Made by a program: the position numbers and the translations under genes. From the NCBI RefSeq assembly GCF_001182745.1, contig NZ_LN868938.1, forward strand, positions 2,294,001-2,358,000: DNA of 64,000 nucleotides, in the 5' to 3' direction. Shown here in pieces: positions 45,066 through 55,200 of the stretch. A model generated the notes under the pieces. The model was not told the origin of the DNA, did no database searches, and worked only from the letters and a program-made list of their open reading frames with translations. The stretch comes from Nocardia farcinica (GTDB lineage Bacteria; Actinomycetota; Actinomycetes; Mycobacteriales; Mycobacteriaceae). Within the stretch, counting starts at the first letter, position 1. Each line of letters starts with the position of its first letter.

Positions 45066-45988
45066 GAGAGACCAGAGCCATGCCGGTCCCCGACGGACTC
45101 GACGGGATGCGGGTGGACGCCGGGTTGTCCCGGCTGCTCGGGCTCTCCCGCACCGCGGTCGCGGCGCTGACCGCCGAGGGCTCGGTGCAGTTGGACGGTG
45201 TGCCCGCGGGCAAGTCCGACCGGCTCACCGCGGGTGCCTGGCTCGAGGTCGAGTTCCCCGAGCCCAAACGCGAGCTGACCGTGGAGGCCGCGCCGGTGGA
45301 GGGGATGAAGATCCTCTACGCCGACGACGACATCGTCGCCGTCGACACGCCGGTCGGGGTGGCCGCGCACACCGGCGTCGGCTGGTCCGGGCCGACCGTG
45401 GTGGGCGGGCTGGCGGCGGCGGGGTACCGCATCTCCACCTCCGGTGCGCACGAACGCCAGGGCATCGTGCACCGGCTCGACGTCGGCACCTCCGGGGTGA
45501 TGGTGGTCGCCCAGTCCGAGCACGCCTACACCGTGCTCAAGCGCGCGTTCAAGCAGCGCACCGTGTCCAAGCGGTACCACGCGCTGGTGCAGGGCCATCC
45601 CGACCCCAGCAGCGGCACCATCGACGCGCCGATCGGCCGCGCCCGCGGCAACGACTGGAAGTTCGCGGTGACCGCCGACGGCCGCCCGAGCGTCACGCAT
45701 TACGACACGATCGAGGCCTTCCAGGCCGCCAGCCTGCTCGACATCCACCTCGAGACCGGCCGCACGCACCAGATCCGGGTGCACTTCTCGGCCATCCGCC
45801 ACCCCTGCTGCGGTGATCTCACCTACGGCGCCGACCCGCGCCTGGCCGAACGGCTCGGCCTGCAACGGCAGTGGCTGCACGCGCGCACACTCGGCTTCCA
45901 CCACCCGGCCGACGGGCGCTGGCTCGAGATCACCAGCGAGTACCCGGACGATCTGCGTCATGCCTTGGACGTGCTGCGCGATGCGTGA
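45062..45988 (+). CDS. RluA/RluD family pseudouridine synthase
   Basis: A 308-residue rRNA pseudouridine synthase. An N-terminal S4 domain ([22 protein letters not shown]) precedes the catalytic domain. The active-site aspartate is Asp140 in [17 protein letters not shown], followed by the family segments [20 protein letters not shown] and [22 protein letters not shown] overlaps the lspA stop by four bases, so translation is coupled. It is the likely counterpart of M. tuberculosis Rv1540 and E. coli RluD, which modifies 23S helix 69, but the exact target is inferred. Confidence 0.93.
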   Translation: MRETRAMPVPDGLDGMRVDAGLSRLLGLSRTAVAALTAEGSVQLDGVPAGKSDRLTAGAWLEVEFPEPKRELTVEAAPVEGMKILYADDDIVAVDTPVGVAAHTGVGWSGPTVVGGLAAAGYRISTSGAHERQGIVHRLDVGTSGVMVVAQSEHAYTVLKRAFKQRTVSKRYHALVQGHPDPSSGTIDAPIGRARGNDWKFAVTADGRPSVTHYDTIEAFQAASLLDIHLETGRTHQIRVHFSAIRHPCCGDLTYGADPRLAERLGLQRQWLHARTLGFHHPADGRWLEITSEYPDDLRHALDVLRDA

Positions 45989-46024
45989 GCACCCCGCCGG
46001 GCATGCGAGTGGGCGGTAGCGCCA

Positions 46025-46771
46025 ATGCTGCGCGGCGTCGGCGTGGTCGTGTCGGCCGCGCTGCTGGTGGGCTTCTTCGCGGTGCTCGGCGTGCTGGTGC
46101 CGCCGCGTGAGTCCGGCGTCGGGACCGATCGCCTCGGGCCGGAGCACGGCGAGGCGGTCGCGGACTACCGTGCCCGGGCCCGGCAGTCACTCGACGGCGC
46201 GGACACCGCCGAGCGGTGGGCACTGGTCTCGTTCACCGCGCCGCTGCCGCCGGGACAGCTCACCGGGCTCGGCGCCGGCCTGCGCATCGCGCAGGTGCTC
46301 TACCAGGTGCCGATGCCGCGCGTGCGCACGCCGCTGACCGTGGTGCCGGTCCCGGCGGGTGCGGCGGCGGTGCTCGCCTCGGCCGAGGCCGCCGCCTCCC
46401 AGCTGCGCGACGCCCTCGACCCCAAGGCCCTCGACCCCGACGCCCTCGACGACACCATCGACCCCGACGCCCTCGACCCCGACACCATCGACCCCGACAC
46501 CATCGACCGGAATACCGCCGACGAGCGCTATCGTCGCGTCCTCGGCGTCGCCGCGCAGCGGTTGACCGACGGCTGCGCCTGCGCCGTCGGGGTGGTCGTG
46601 CGCGGGCCGCTGGACCGGCTGCGCACCCTCGCCGAGAATCCCGCCGTTCGTGCCGTGGAAGCACTGCCCGCCGACGCGATCGCGGGACGCTTCGGGGTGG
46701 TCCCGTTGCTGCCCGAGCACGTCGACGTCGTCGCCCCCGGCCCCGACGACGGGCCGGTACCGGACCGGTAG
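46025..46771 (+). CDS. Membrane-anchored protein with LDPDT/IDPDT repeats
   Basis: A 248-residue protein with one N-terminal helix (GVGVVVSAALLVGFFAVLGVLV) and the rest probably outside the membrane. Residues 97-109 (RTPLTVVPVPAGA) lead into an acidic segment (residues 132-160) of near-identical pentapeptides: LDPKA, LDPDA, LDDT, IDPDA, LDPDT, IDPDT and IDRNT. The C-terminal part has GCACAVGVVVRGPLDRLRTLAE and ends AVEALPADAIAGRFGVVPLLPEHVDVV. I recognise no family. It follows the pseudouridine synthase after 36 bases, probably in the lspA operon, as a mycolata-specific addition. Confidence 0.78.
   Translation: MLRGVGVVVSAALLVGFFAVLGVLVPPRESGVGTDRLGPEHGEAVADYRARARQSLDGADTAERWALVSFTAPLPPGQLTGLGAGLRIAQVLYQVPMPRVRTPLTVVPVPAGAAAVLASAEAAASQLRDALDPKALDPDALDDTIDPDALDPDTIDPDTIDRNTADERYRRVLGVAAQRLTDGCACAVGVVVRGPLDRLRTLAENPAVRAVEALPADAIAGRFGVVPLLPEHVDVVAPGPDDGPVPDR
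46417..46510 (+). repeat. 15-bp coding tandem repeat (LDPDT/IDPDT)
   Basis: Six to seven units of [C/A]TCGACCCCGAC[G/A]CC in tandem inside the gene at 46025, with one unit shortened by a codon (CTCGACGACACC). The units are nearly identical at the DNA level, including third positions, so the array is young and probably variable in length between strains. Confidence 0.85.
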
Positions 46772-46781
46772 CGCCGCAGGC

Positions 46782-47600
46782 TCATTCCGGCAGTGTCACC
46801 ACACCGTCCAGGTACCGGCGGCAGCGCCCCAGCAGCAGCACCCGGTCCCCGACGAGCTCGCAGCGCAGTGTGCCGCCGCGCCGGGAGAGCTGGCGCGCCA
46901 CGAAATTCGTGCCGCCCAGGCGCGCCGCCCACAGCGGGACCAGTTGCGCGTGCGCCGATCCGGTGACCGGGTCCTCCGGGATGCCGACCGCGGGCGCGAA
47001 CACCCGCGAGACGAAATCGACCTGCTCGCCCGGCGCGGTGACGATCACCGCGCGCGCCAGCGGCGGAAACGAACCGAACAGCGGATTCACCTGCCGCACT
47101 TCACGTTCCGACTCGACGACGAGCACCTCGTCGGTGCCGGTGTATGCGCGCGCGGGACGGACGCCGAGCGCGGCGACGAGGGCGGGGTCGGGGTCGATCT
47201 CGACGGAGGTCACCGCGGGCAGGTCGAGCACGAACTCGTCGTCGTCGGTGCGGTCGACGTGCAGCCAGCCGCTGCGGGTGAAGAAGCTGACCCGGTCCTC
47301 GCCGGGGTGGATGTCCGCGAGGATCTGCGCCGCCGCGGCGAGTGTCGCGTGCCCGCACATGTCCACCTCGGCGCGCGGGGTGAACCAGCGCAGGTGGAAC
47401 ACCGGCCGATCCGGCGGCGGTGCGACCGCCTCGGGCGGTAATTGCGAGGTGTAGAAGGCGGTTTCGGCGAGGTTGTTCTCCTCGGCCAGGTTTTGCAGCA
47501 GCTCGTCGGGCAACCAGGACAGCAGCGGCATGACCGCGGCCGGGTTGCCGGAGAACGGTGCGTCGGCGAACGCGTCGATCTGGTGCAGCAGGACCTCCAT
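46782..47600 (-). CDS. PhzF family isomerase/epimerase
   Basis: A 272-residue protein of the PhzF family (diaminopimelate-epimerase fold). HQIDAFADAPFSGNPAAV opens the fold. EENNLAETAFY carries the catalytic glutamate, and FTPRAEVDMCGHATLAAA and GIPEDPVTGSAHAQLVPLWA are the two signature loops. PhzF itself isomerises DHHA in phenazine synthesis, but no other phenazine genes are here, so the substrate is unknown. I start at the ATG at 47598-47600; a GTG seven codons upstream is an alternative. It converges on the repeat-bearing membrane protein with 10 bases between. Confidence 0.92.
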   Translation of the reverse strand: MEVLLHQIDAFADAPFSGNPAAVMPLLSWLPDELLQNLAEENNLAETAFYTSQLPPEAVAPPPDRPVFHLRWFTPRAEVDMCGHATLAAAAQILADIHPGEDRVSFFTRSGWLHVDRTDDDEFVLDLPAVTSVEIDPDPALVAALGVRPARAYTGTDEVLVVESEREVRQVNPLFGSFPPLARAVIVTAPGEQVDFVSRVFAPAVGIPEDPVTGSAHAQLVPLWAARLGGTNFVARQLSRRGGTLRCELVGDRVLLLGRCRRYLDGVVTLPE

Positions 47601-47698
47601 GATCTCCAGAAGGTACTCCACGACCGAATGCCCGCCGCGCACAAGGCTTCTCGCGGCGCGGCGGGTCGAACGACCACTTTGCCGCCGCGCCGGCCCGG

Positions 47699-50119
47699 TC
47701 AGGCGCTGCCGCCGGGCGAGGCGGGGATCAGCCTGCGCCGCCCGTCCTCGGCCGCGCCGAACCACCACGCGATCTCCACCAGCACGATGCCCACCGCACC
47801 ACAGGCGAACGCCGCCCCGGTCAGCGCGAGGTTCGAGGGATCGAGCGCGAAGAACTCCCGGGTGAACGGCACCGTGAACAGCACAACGTAGGCGAGCACC
47901 GACACCGCGATCAGCACGACCTTCCACCACACATAGGGCCGCGCCACGATCGCCAGCACCCACACCGCGATCATGATGAGGGTGATCAGCGCGGTGGTGC
48001 CCGCCTGCACCTTCTGCTGCTCGCTGGCCTGTGGCCCGGCGTAGGCGATCAGGTACGCCACGAACGTCGCCGCGCCGATCACGACGCCGGAGGGGATGGC
48101 CTGGCGCATCACCCGGGAGACGAAACCGGTACGGGCGCGCTCGTTGTTCGGTGCCAGCGACAGGATGAACGCGGGAATACCGATGGTGAACCACGCCGCG
48201 ATGGTGACGTGCCGCGGCAGGAACGGGTAGCCGATCGGTTCGTAGCCGAACACCTGCGAGCCGACCCCGGCCAAGCCGACCAGGAAGGCCAACAGCACCG
48301 AATAGACCGTCTTGGTGAGGAACAGGTTGGAGACCCGCTCGATGTTGCCGATCACCCGGCGGCCCTCGCCCACCACGTACGGCAGGGTGGCGAACTTGTT
48401 GTCCAGCAACACGATCTGGGCGACCGCGCGAGTGGCCGGGCTGCCCGAGCCCATCGCCACCCCGATGTCGGAATCCTTCAGCGCCAGGACGTCGTTCACG
48501 CCGTCGCCGGTCATCGCGACGGTGTGCCCCCGCGATTGCAACGCGCCCACCATGGCACGCTTCTGGTCCGGGCGCACCCGGCCGAACGTGGTTTCGCGCT
48601 CGAGTACGTCGGCCAGTTCGTCCCGGTCGTCGGGCAGCGTGCGGGCGTCCACGGCGTGCTCACCGCCGGGCAGGGCGAGCGAGGAGGCCACCGCGCCCAC
48701 CGAGACGGCGTTGTCGCCGGAGATCACCTTGATCGCCACGTCCTGCCTGGCAAAGTAGTCGAGGGTGTCGCGCGCGTCCGGGCGCACCTTCTGCTCCAGC
48801 ACGACCAAGGCGGCGGGCCGCACCACGCCGGGCGCGTCGGGGGCGTCCACCGGCCGGTCGCTGCGCGCCAGCAACAGCACCCGCAGCCCCTGCGCGCCCA
48901 GTTCCTCGGCGGCCCGCGCGTGCTCGGACTCGCGGTCGAGCAGCACGTCGGGGGCGCCGAGCAGCCAGTCGCCGTGCTCGCCGAAGGACAGCCCGCTCCA
49001 CTTCTTGGCCGAGGAGAACGGCGCGACCGCGGTGTGCGTCCAGCCGGGCGCGTCCGGCAGTGCCTCGGCGATGGCCTGCACGCTGGCGTTCGGGCGCGGG
49101 TCGTCGGCGGCCATCGCGGCCAGGGCGGCGCGCACCTTCGCCTCGTCCTCGTCGTCGAGCACCCGCACCTCGGCCAGCCGCATGCCGTTCTCGGTGAGCG
49201 TGCCGGTCTTGTCCGCGCACACCACGTCCACCCGGGCCAAGCCCTCGATGGCGGGTAGTTCCTGCACCAGGCACTTGCGCCGGCCCAGCCGCACCACGCC
49301 GACGGCGAACGCGATGGAGGTCATCAGCACCAGGCCCTCGGGCACCATCGGCACCAGCGCGGCCACCATCCCGGTGACCGCGGGCCGCCACGACTCGCCG
49401 CTGGAGAACAGCTGGTTGTAGATGCTGAGCAGGCCCGCGGGCACGAGCAGCACGGTGATGAACTTGAGGATGCGGTCGATGCCGCTGCGCAGCTCCGAGT
49501 GCACCAGGGTGAACTTGCTGGCCTCCTCGGCCAGCCGCGCGGCGTAGGCGTCGCGGCCCACCTTGGTGGCCCGATAGCAGCCGGAACCGGAGACCACGTA
49601 GCTGCCCGACATCACCTGCGCGCCGACCGGTTTGTCGATGGGATCGGCCTCGCCGGTGAGCAGCGACTCGTCGACCTCGAGCAGCTCGGACTCCTCGACC
49701 ACGCCGTCGACCACGATCTGGTCGCCGGGGCCGAGCTCGATCAGGTCGTCGAGCACCACGTCCTTGGGCGAGATCTGGCTCGCCACCCCGTCGCGGCGCA
49801 CCGTGGGCTTGGCCTGGCTGACGATCGCCAGCTGGTCCAGGGTGCGCTTGGCCCGCACCTCCTGGATGATGCCGACGGCGCTGTTGGCGACGATGAGCAG
49901 CCCGAACATCCCGTCGATGAGCGAGCCGGTGCTCAGCACCAGCAGGAACAGCACGCCGAGGATGGCGTTGATGCGGGTGAAGACGTTGGCGCGCACGATG
50001 TCGCGCACCGAGCGGCTGGCCCGGTCGGGGACATCGTTGGTGAGCCCGTCGCGACGACGCTGCTCGACCTGCGCCGCGGACAGTCCGGCGGACCCCGACA
50101 GCTGCTCGGTTGTGGTCAT
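47699..50119 (-). CDS. Cation-translocating P-type ATPase (CtpE/P2-like)
   Basis: An 806-residue P-type ATPase. DKTGTLTE has the phosphorylated aspartate (Asp303). The TGE actuator motif is at 155-157, PMVPEG (257-262) lies in helix M4, and TGDGVND is at 537-543. There are about eight to ten membrane helices and no N-terminal metal-binding domain. The [20 protein letters not shown] stretch and overall layout recall mycobacterial CtpE, a calcium exporter or importer. Ion specificity is therefore inferred. It is divergent from rarD with 53 bases between starts. Confidence 0.92.
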   Translation of the reverse strand: MTTTEQLSGSAGLSAAQVEQRRRDGLTNDVPDRASRSVRDIVRANVFTRINAILGVLFLLVLSTGSLIDGMFGLLIVANSAVGIIQEVRAKRTLDQLAIVSQAKPTVRRDGVASQISPKDVVLDDLIELGPGDQIVVDGVVEESELLEVDESLLTGEADPIDKPVGAQVMSGSYVVSGSGCYRATKVGRDAYAARLAEEASKFTLVHSELRSGIDRILKFITVLLVPAGLLSIYNQLFSSGESWRPAVTGMVAALVPMVPEGLVLMTSIAFAVGVVRLGRRKCLVQELPAIEGLARVDVVCADKTGTLTENGMRLAEVRVLDDEDEAKVRAALAAMAADDPRPNASVQAIAEALPDAPGWTHTAVAPFSSAKKWSGLSFGEHGDWLLGAPDVLLDRESEHARAAEELGAQGLRVLLLARSDRPVDAPDAPGVVRPAALVVLEQKVRPDARDTLDYFARQDVAIKVISGDNAVSVGAVASSLALPGGEHAVDARTLPDDRDELADVLERETTFGRVRPDQKRAMVGALQSRGHTVAMTGDGVNDVLALKDSDIGVAMGSGSPATRAVAQIVLLDNKFATLPYVVGEGRRVIGNIERVSNLFLTKTVYSVLLAFLVGLAGVGSQVFGYEPIGYPFLPRHVTIAAWFTIGIPAFILSLAPNNERARTGFVSRVMRQAIPSGVVIGAATFVAYLIAYAGPQASEQQKVQAGTTALITLIMIAVWVLAIVARPYVWWKVVLIAVSVLAYVVLFTVPFTREFFALDPSNLALTGAAFACGAVGIVLVEIAWWFGAAEDGRRRLIPASPGGSA

Positions 50120-50172
50120 GATCGCCAGCCTAAGCCCGGTGGCGCGGGCGGCCGAACCGGCCCGCGCCGGTC

Positions 50173-51135
50173 GTGTCGGCGCGGGTGGGTACCGTCGGGG
50201 GCGTGCGAACGGTCACGGCGGTTCCGGGGGTGGTGTTCGGGACGAGCGCCTACCTCGCCTGGGGGCTGTTCCCCGCCTTCTTCGGTCTGCTGGCCTTCAC
50301 CGGCGCGGTCGAGGTGCTGGCGCAGCGGATCCTGTGGACGCTGGTGGTGGTGCTTGTGGTGCTCACGCTGGCCGGCCGGCTGCGTGAGTTGCGCGGTATC
50401 GACGCCCGCACGTGGCGGCTGGCCGGGCTGGCCTCGGCCGCGATCTCGATCAACTGGGGGGTCTACGTCTACGGCGTCACCTCCGGGCACGTGGTGGAGT
50501 GCGCGCTCGGCTACTTCGTCAATCCGCTGGTCACCGTGGCGTTCGGGGTGCTGATCTTCCGCGAACGGCTGGCCGTGGCGCAGTGGGTGGCGCTGGGGCT
50601 GGGCGCGCTGGCGGTGGCCGTGCTCACCGTCGACTACGGCAGGCCGCCGGTGATCGCGCTGACGCTGGCCTGCTCGTTCGCGCTGTACGGGCTGGTGAAG
50701 AAGGTGATCCGGCTCGACGCGCTGCGCGGTATCGCCGCCGAGGGCCTGCTGTCGGCGCCGTTCGCGCTGGCCTACGTGATCGCCGGGCTGCTCACCGGCA
50801 CGAGCGCGCTGCTGACCGGGCCCGCGCACGCCGCTCTGCTGATCGCGACCGGACCCGTCACCCTGGTGCCGCTGCTGCTGTTCGCGGTCGCCGCCCAGCG
50901 GGTGCCGCTGTCGACGATGGGCCTGCTGCAGTATCTGACCCCGGCGTTGCAGATGGCGTGGGGGGTCGGCGTGGCGCACGAGCCCATGCCCGCCTCGCGG
51001 TGGGCCGGGTTCGCCCTGATCTGGCTCGCCCTGGCCGTGTTCACCGCCGATGCCCTGGTTCGCGGTCGCCGCACGCGCCGGGCCGCCCGCAGCCGGGCCG
51101 AGGATCCGGAAGGTGTTGCGGGACCGGCGGGTTGA
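50173..51135 (+). CDS. rarD: EamA family transporter RarD
   Basis: A 320-residue DMT/EamA permease with ten predicted helices. The family-specific start [37 protein letters not shown] and the later [27 protein letters not shown] (in part: [19 protein letters not shown]) are typical of Rar[21 protein letters not shown] is also conserved. The real start may be GTG at 50203, closer to the conserved part. RarD-type proteins are inner-membrane carriers of unclear substrate; the name comes from a chloramphenicol-sensitivity phenotype in Pseudomonas. Confidence 0.9.
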   Translation: MSARVGTVGGVRTVTAVPGVVFGTSAYLAWGLFPAFFGLLAFTGAVEVLAQRILWTLVVVLVVLTLAGRLRELRGIDARTWRLAGLASAAISINWGVYVYGVTSGHVVECALGYFVNPLVTVAFGVLIFRERLAVAQWVALGLGALAVAVLTVDYGRPPVIALTLACSFALYGLVKKVIRLDALRGIAAEGLLSAPFALAYVIAGLLTGTSALLTGPAHAALLIATGPVTLVPLLLFAVAAQRVPLSTMGLLQYLTPALQMAWGVGVAHEPMPASRWAGFALIWLALAVFTADALVRGRRTRRAARSRAEDPEGVAGPAG

Positions 51136-51206
51136 CGGCGTCGCCAGTGGCGGTAGATTGACCGGTGGGCGCGGGGGAAGCCCCGCACAGGCGAACAGGG
51201 GGGATC

Positions 51207-52142
51207 GTGAACGAATTCGAAGACAGAGTCGCCGGCGTGCTGCTGGGCACCGCGGCCGGTGACGCGCTGGGCGCCGGGTACGAATTCACCCATCCCGGCC
51301 CGGACCGGCCGATCGAGATGATCGGCGGCGGGCTCGGCAATTTCGCACCGGGCGAATGGACCGACGACACGTCGATGGCGCTGGCGATCGCGCTGGCCGC
51401 CGACACCAACCCGCCCGGCCTCGACCTGGACGTGGTCGCGGCCAACTTCGTGCGCTGGTACGACTCGCAGCCGCCGGACATCGGGGTGCAGACCGCGAAG
51501 GTGCTCTCGGTGCGTCCGGAATCGGCCGAGGCGATGTGGCGGCAGTCGATGGCGATCGAGGGGCGCACCGGCGGCAACGGCTCGCTCATGCGCACCGCGC
51601 CGGTCGCGCTGGTGCACCTGGACAGCGCGGCCGACTGCGCGCGCGTCGCCGGGCAGGTCAGCATGCTGACCCACCGCGACCCGCAGGCCGAGCAGGCCTG
51701 CCGGATCTGGTCCCTGGCCATCCGGCACGCCGTGCACGCGGGCGATTTCCAGGGCGTGCGCGCCGCGGTCGCGACCCTGGACACCGCCGACACCTGGCAC
51801 CGGCTGCTGGACGAGGCGGAAACGCTCTCGCCACAGCATTTTCCGAACAACGGCTGGGTGGTGCACGCGCTGCAGACCGCGTGGTGGGCGATCACGCACG
51901 CGCCCGCGACCGGTCCCGAGCATCTGCCCGCCGCGCTGGAGCTGTGCGTGCGCGCCGGTGGCGACACCGACACCACCGCCGCCATCGCGGGTGGGCTGCT
52001 CGGCGCGCGCTGGGGCGCGTCGGCGGTGCCCGCCGAGTGGCGCGCGATGTTGCACGGCTACCCGGGGCTCACCGGCGAGGACCTGGTGGACCTGGCGCTG
52101 CGGATCACGCGCGCCGACCGCCGCCAGCCGACGAACGGCTGA
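51207..52142 (+). CDS. ADP-ribosylglycohydrolase family protein
   Basis: A 311-residue ADP-ribosyl hydrolase (DraG/ARH type). It opens EDRVAGVLLGTAAGDALGAGYEF. GEWTDDTSMALAIA and AGGDTDTTAAIAGGLLGA hold the acidic residues that bind two Mg2+ ions, and GRTGGNGSLMRTAPVAL is the family centre. It removes ADP-ribose from arginine-type linkages or small molecules. GGGGGG lies just before the GTG, which sets the start. There is no partner transferase nearby. I see no toxin-antitoxin pairing. Confidence 0.92.
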   Translation: MNEFEDRVAGVLLGTAAGDALGAGYEFTHPGPDRPIEMIGGGLGNFAPGEWTDDTSMALAIALAADTNPPGLDLDVVAANFVRWYDSQPPDIGVQTAKVLSVRPESAEAMWRQSMAIEGRTGGNGSLMRTAPVALVHLDSAADCARVAGQVSMLTHRDPQAEQACRIWSLAIRHAVHAGDFQGVRAAVATLDTADTWHRLLDEAETLSPQHFPNNGWVVHALQTAWWAITHAPATGPEHLPAALELCVRAGGDTDTTAAIAGGLLGARWGASAVPAEWRAMLHGYPGLTGEDLVDLALRITRADRRQPTNG

Positions 52143-52206
52143 ACTCGGACCGGTGCCAGCCGTCCCGCGCGGCTGTCACCGGTCGGTCTCGGTACGCCGT
52201 GCCGTC

Positions 52207-55200
52207 TCAGTACGCCGTGTTGATGTTCCCGGGCGACCACAGCCCGGAGTGATCGCGTTCGGTGATGTCGGGCCTGGCCGCGACGGCGGTGTCGTCGATG
52301 CGGGTGAACTGCTGGAGTTCGCCCCAGTCGCGGTCCCAGTCACCGTTCAGATAGGTGGCCAGGGTGCGCGCGTGCAGCAGCATGCCGGTCCAGCCCAGCG
52401 GGCCGCCGCTGTCGTGGCTCTGCCACAGGTTCGTCACCGCCGCGCCGCCGCGATCGGGCAGGATGCGGTAGGCGGGGATCTCGGCGATGCCGTGGCGGTG
52501 GTCGAAGGGCCGCTGGTGCGGGAACTGCAGCCCGACCATCCAGTCCACCAGCGCGGGCTGTTCGGCGCCGACCAGTTCGTCCAACGTCACGGTCTGCGGC
52601 ACCCGCGGCGGGGTGACGGCCAGCCACTGTTTGGGGTTGCGGTCGCGGTCGGCGGCGACGATCCGGATGACGTCGGCCTGGGCGGGGATGTCGGCGAAGG
52701 GCACCCGCAGGTTGCGCCACGACGGCGCGGGCCCGATGTCGATCGGGGTGACCCGGCCCAGCGGCCGCGCGGTCTCGCCGGATTCGGTGACGCCGTATTC
52801 GATCTCCACGGACTGGCCGGGGGTGACCACACCGTCGGCGTCCACCGAGCGGATGCGGCCCGCCGCGCTCAGCGCGATGATGCCCGCCCGGTCTTCGGGG
52901 CGAGGCAGCCGGTACCAGCCGGTGGTGAGTTCGGCCGGGCCGCTGTCACCGGACCGGTAGCTGCCCAGCACCGGCACCCGGGCGGGATCGAGGCCGAACG
53001 GCAGGGCCGCGGTGGCGGTGCCCGCCTTGTCCTCGGCGGAGGTCTTGGTGGTCAACGCGTCGGCGATGCTGCCCGAGGTGTTGTCCTCGGCGTCGGCGCG
53101 CAGATCCTCGGCGACACCCGCCGGGGTGAACCCGGTGCCGGTGCCCGCCAGGGTGGTCACCGCGTCGCCGGTGAGCGGTTCGAGCATGCCACGGTTGGGG
53201 TCCTGCTCGACCAGCACGTGCCCGGCCAGCCCGAACGGCTTGCCGGTGACGGCTTCGATGTTGGCGCGCGCCAGCGAGAACGACTCCCCTTGCGCGACCG
53301 CGGCTTTGGCGAACGAGCCGAGGTCCCAGACCAGCGCGAGCGCGAGGGCGAGGGTCAACGGCGGCAGCGCCGAGGCCCGCCGGAGGCGGCGTGAGATCCG
53401 GTGCGGCACGCCGGAATCCGGTGTGCGCACATGCCACCACGCGGCCACGGCCAGCAACAGCACGGCCAGCGCCAGGAACATCCGGTTCAGCCCGATGCCC
53501 GCCACCGCGGGCGACTTGTCCCACCACGGCATGCCGTAGGAGGACACGTACCACCAGCCGTTGGTGCCGGAGAAGACCAGCGCCAGCAGGAACGCGATCC
53601 CGGCGGCGAACAGCGCGCGGTTGCGCGGCGCGCGCAGCACCCGCGGGCTCACCGCCATCGCCGCCAGCACCGCGACGCCGCCGGCGAGCCCGGCGTAGAC
53701 GCCGAAGTGGTGCGTCCACTTGGTCGGGGTGATCATGATCAGCAGCAGCGCACCCGCGGTGGTGCCGAGCAGCCTGCGGGCGGGCCCCGGCGCGGTGAGC
53801 GGGATGCGCCCACCGCGGCGCAGCAGCACCGCCACGCTCACGAACAGCGCGGCGAACATCAGGAAGATGCCGATCCGGCGCCCGATGGACCCGTCGACCT
53901 CGGGCTGGAACAGGTACTGGTAGCGCAGATACTCCTGATACCAGGGCACGTCCGGCCCGATGGCGTGGTGCACCCGCTGCATCTCGAGCGCGGCGCTGAG
54001 CGGCTGGTCGGCGAAGGACACCGCGAGCACCAGCACGCCCGCCGCGGCCAGCGGCGCCAGCAGGGTGGCGTAGCCGAGCGCCCGCTGCCGGGTGCCGCTC
54101 GCCGTCGCCGTCACCCGGGCCATGATCGTCCGCGCCACCGGGCGCAGGCCGGCCAGCAGCGCGGCGAGGCAGATCACGCCGGAGGGCCCCGCGGTGATGG
54201 TGAACGCGGCCACCAGGATCGCCACCGCCGCGGGCAGCAGCCGCCGGGTGGCGACCGCGCGCTCCATCGAGCACCAGGTCAGCAGCAGGCCGAGAGCCAC
54301 CGGGGGCTCCGGGCGCAGGCCGTTGTTGTAGGGCAGCCAGACGGCCAGGAAGGCCAGCGCACCCGTCCACAGCGCCAGCCGGTTGTGGCGCACCAGGACG
54401 CCCAGCCGCGGCACCACCTCCCGGCTCAGCAGCAGCCACACCAGCATTCCGGCGAGCAGCGCGGGCAGCCGCACCCACGGGCTGGCCGTGCTGACCTCGG
54501 TCATGATCCGGATGAGGTCGTAGTAGGGGGTGCCGATCGGGTTCTCCGGCACGCCGAAGTAGGCGAAGTAGTTGGCCATGTAGCCGGAGACGCCGGATAC
54601 CCGCGCCATGCCGAACTGGTAGCCGTCGTCGGAGGTGGTGGCGCCGATGAAGTGCCACAGCACCAGCACGCCGAGCACGACGCCGTCGACCACCGAGAGG
54701 CTGCGCAGCCGCGGCAGCAGCCTGCGGTTGCGCCTGCCGTCCTCGCGGTCGATGCGGTGCAGGGCCACCAGTGCCACGGCGGTGGCCAGCAGCGCCAGCC
54801 AGATGGCGGCGCGCTTGAGCGGTGTCGGCGTGGAGGAGAAGCGGGAGTCGATCTCGGCGGTGACGACGGTGCCGTCGGGGGTGGCGAGTTCGCTGTAGAT
54901 GCCGACCAGCTGCGGGCGGTAGTCCCCGTCGAGGCGGACGGTGCTCGCACCGCCGGTGTAGCCGGTCAGCTCCGCGGTGGCGGCGGTGGCGTCGGCGTGC
55001 ACGCGCAGTGCACAGCCGGGTGCCAGTTGCTCGACGGGGACGCTGAACAGGGCGTTGTTGCGCAGCACCACGTCCAGGCGGGCCCGCTCGTCGGCGGTGG
55101 CGGTGGTGACCCTGGCCAGGAAGCCGTAGCGCTCGAGATCGGGCGCGCCCTTGGGGCCGGTGGCGGTCAGCACGCCGCCGTCGGGACCGAGCTGGGTGAT

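Noticed and set aside
46782..47600. Phenazine biosynthesis cluster because of PhzF
   Set aside because: No other phz gene is present, and PhzF relatives are widespread with unrelated roles.
51207..52142. Toxin-antitoxin module built on the ADP-ribosylglycohydrolase
   Set aside because: No ADP-ribosyltransferase toxin gene lies next to it; RarD and Emb are its neighbours.
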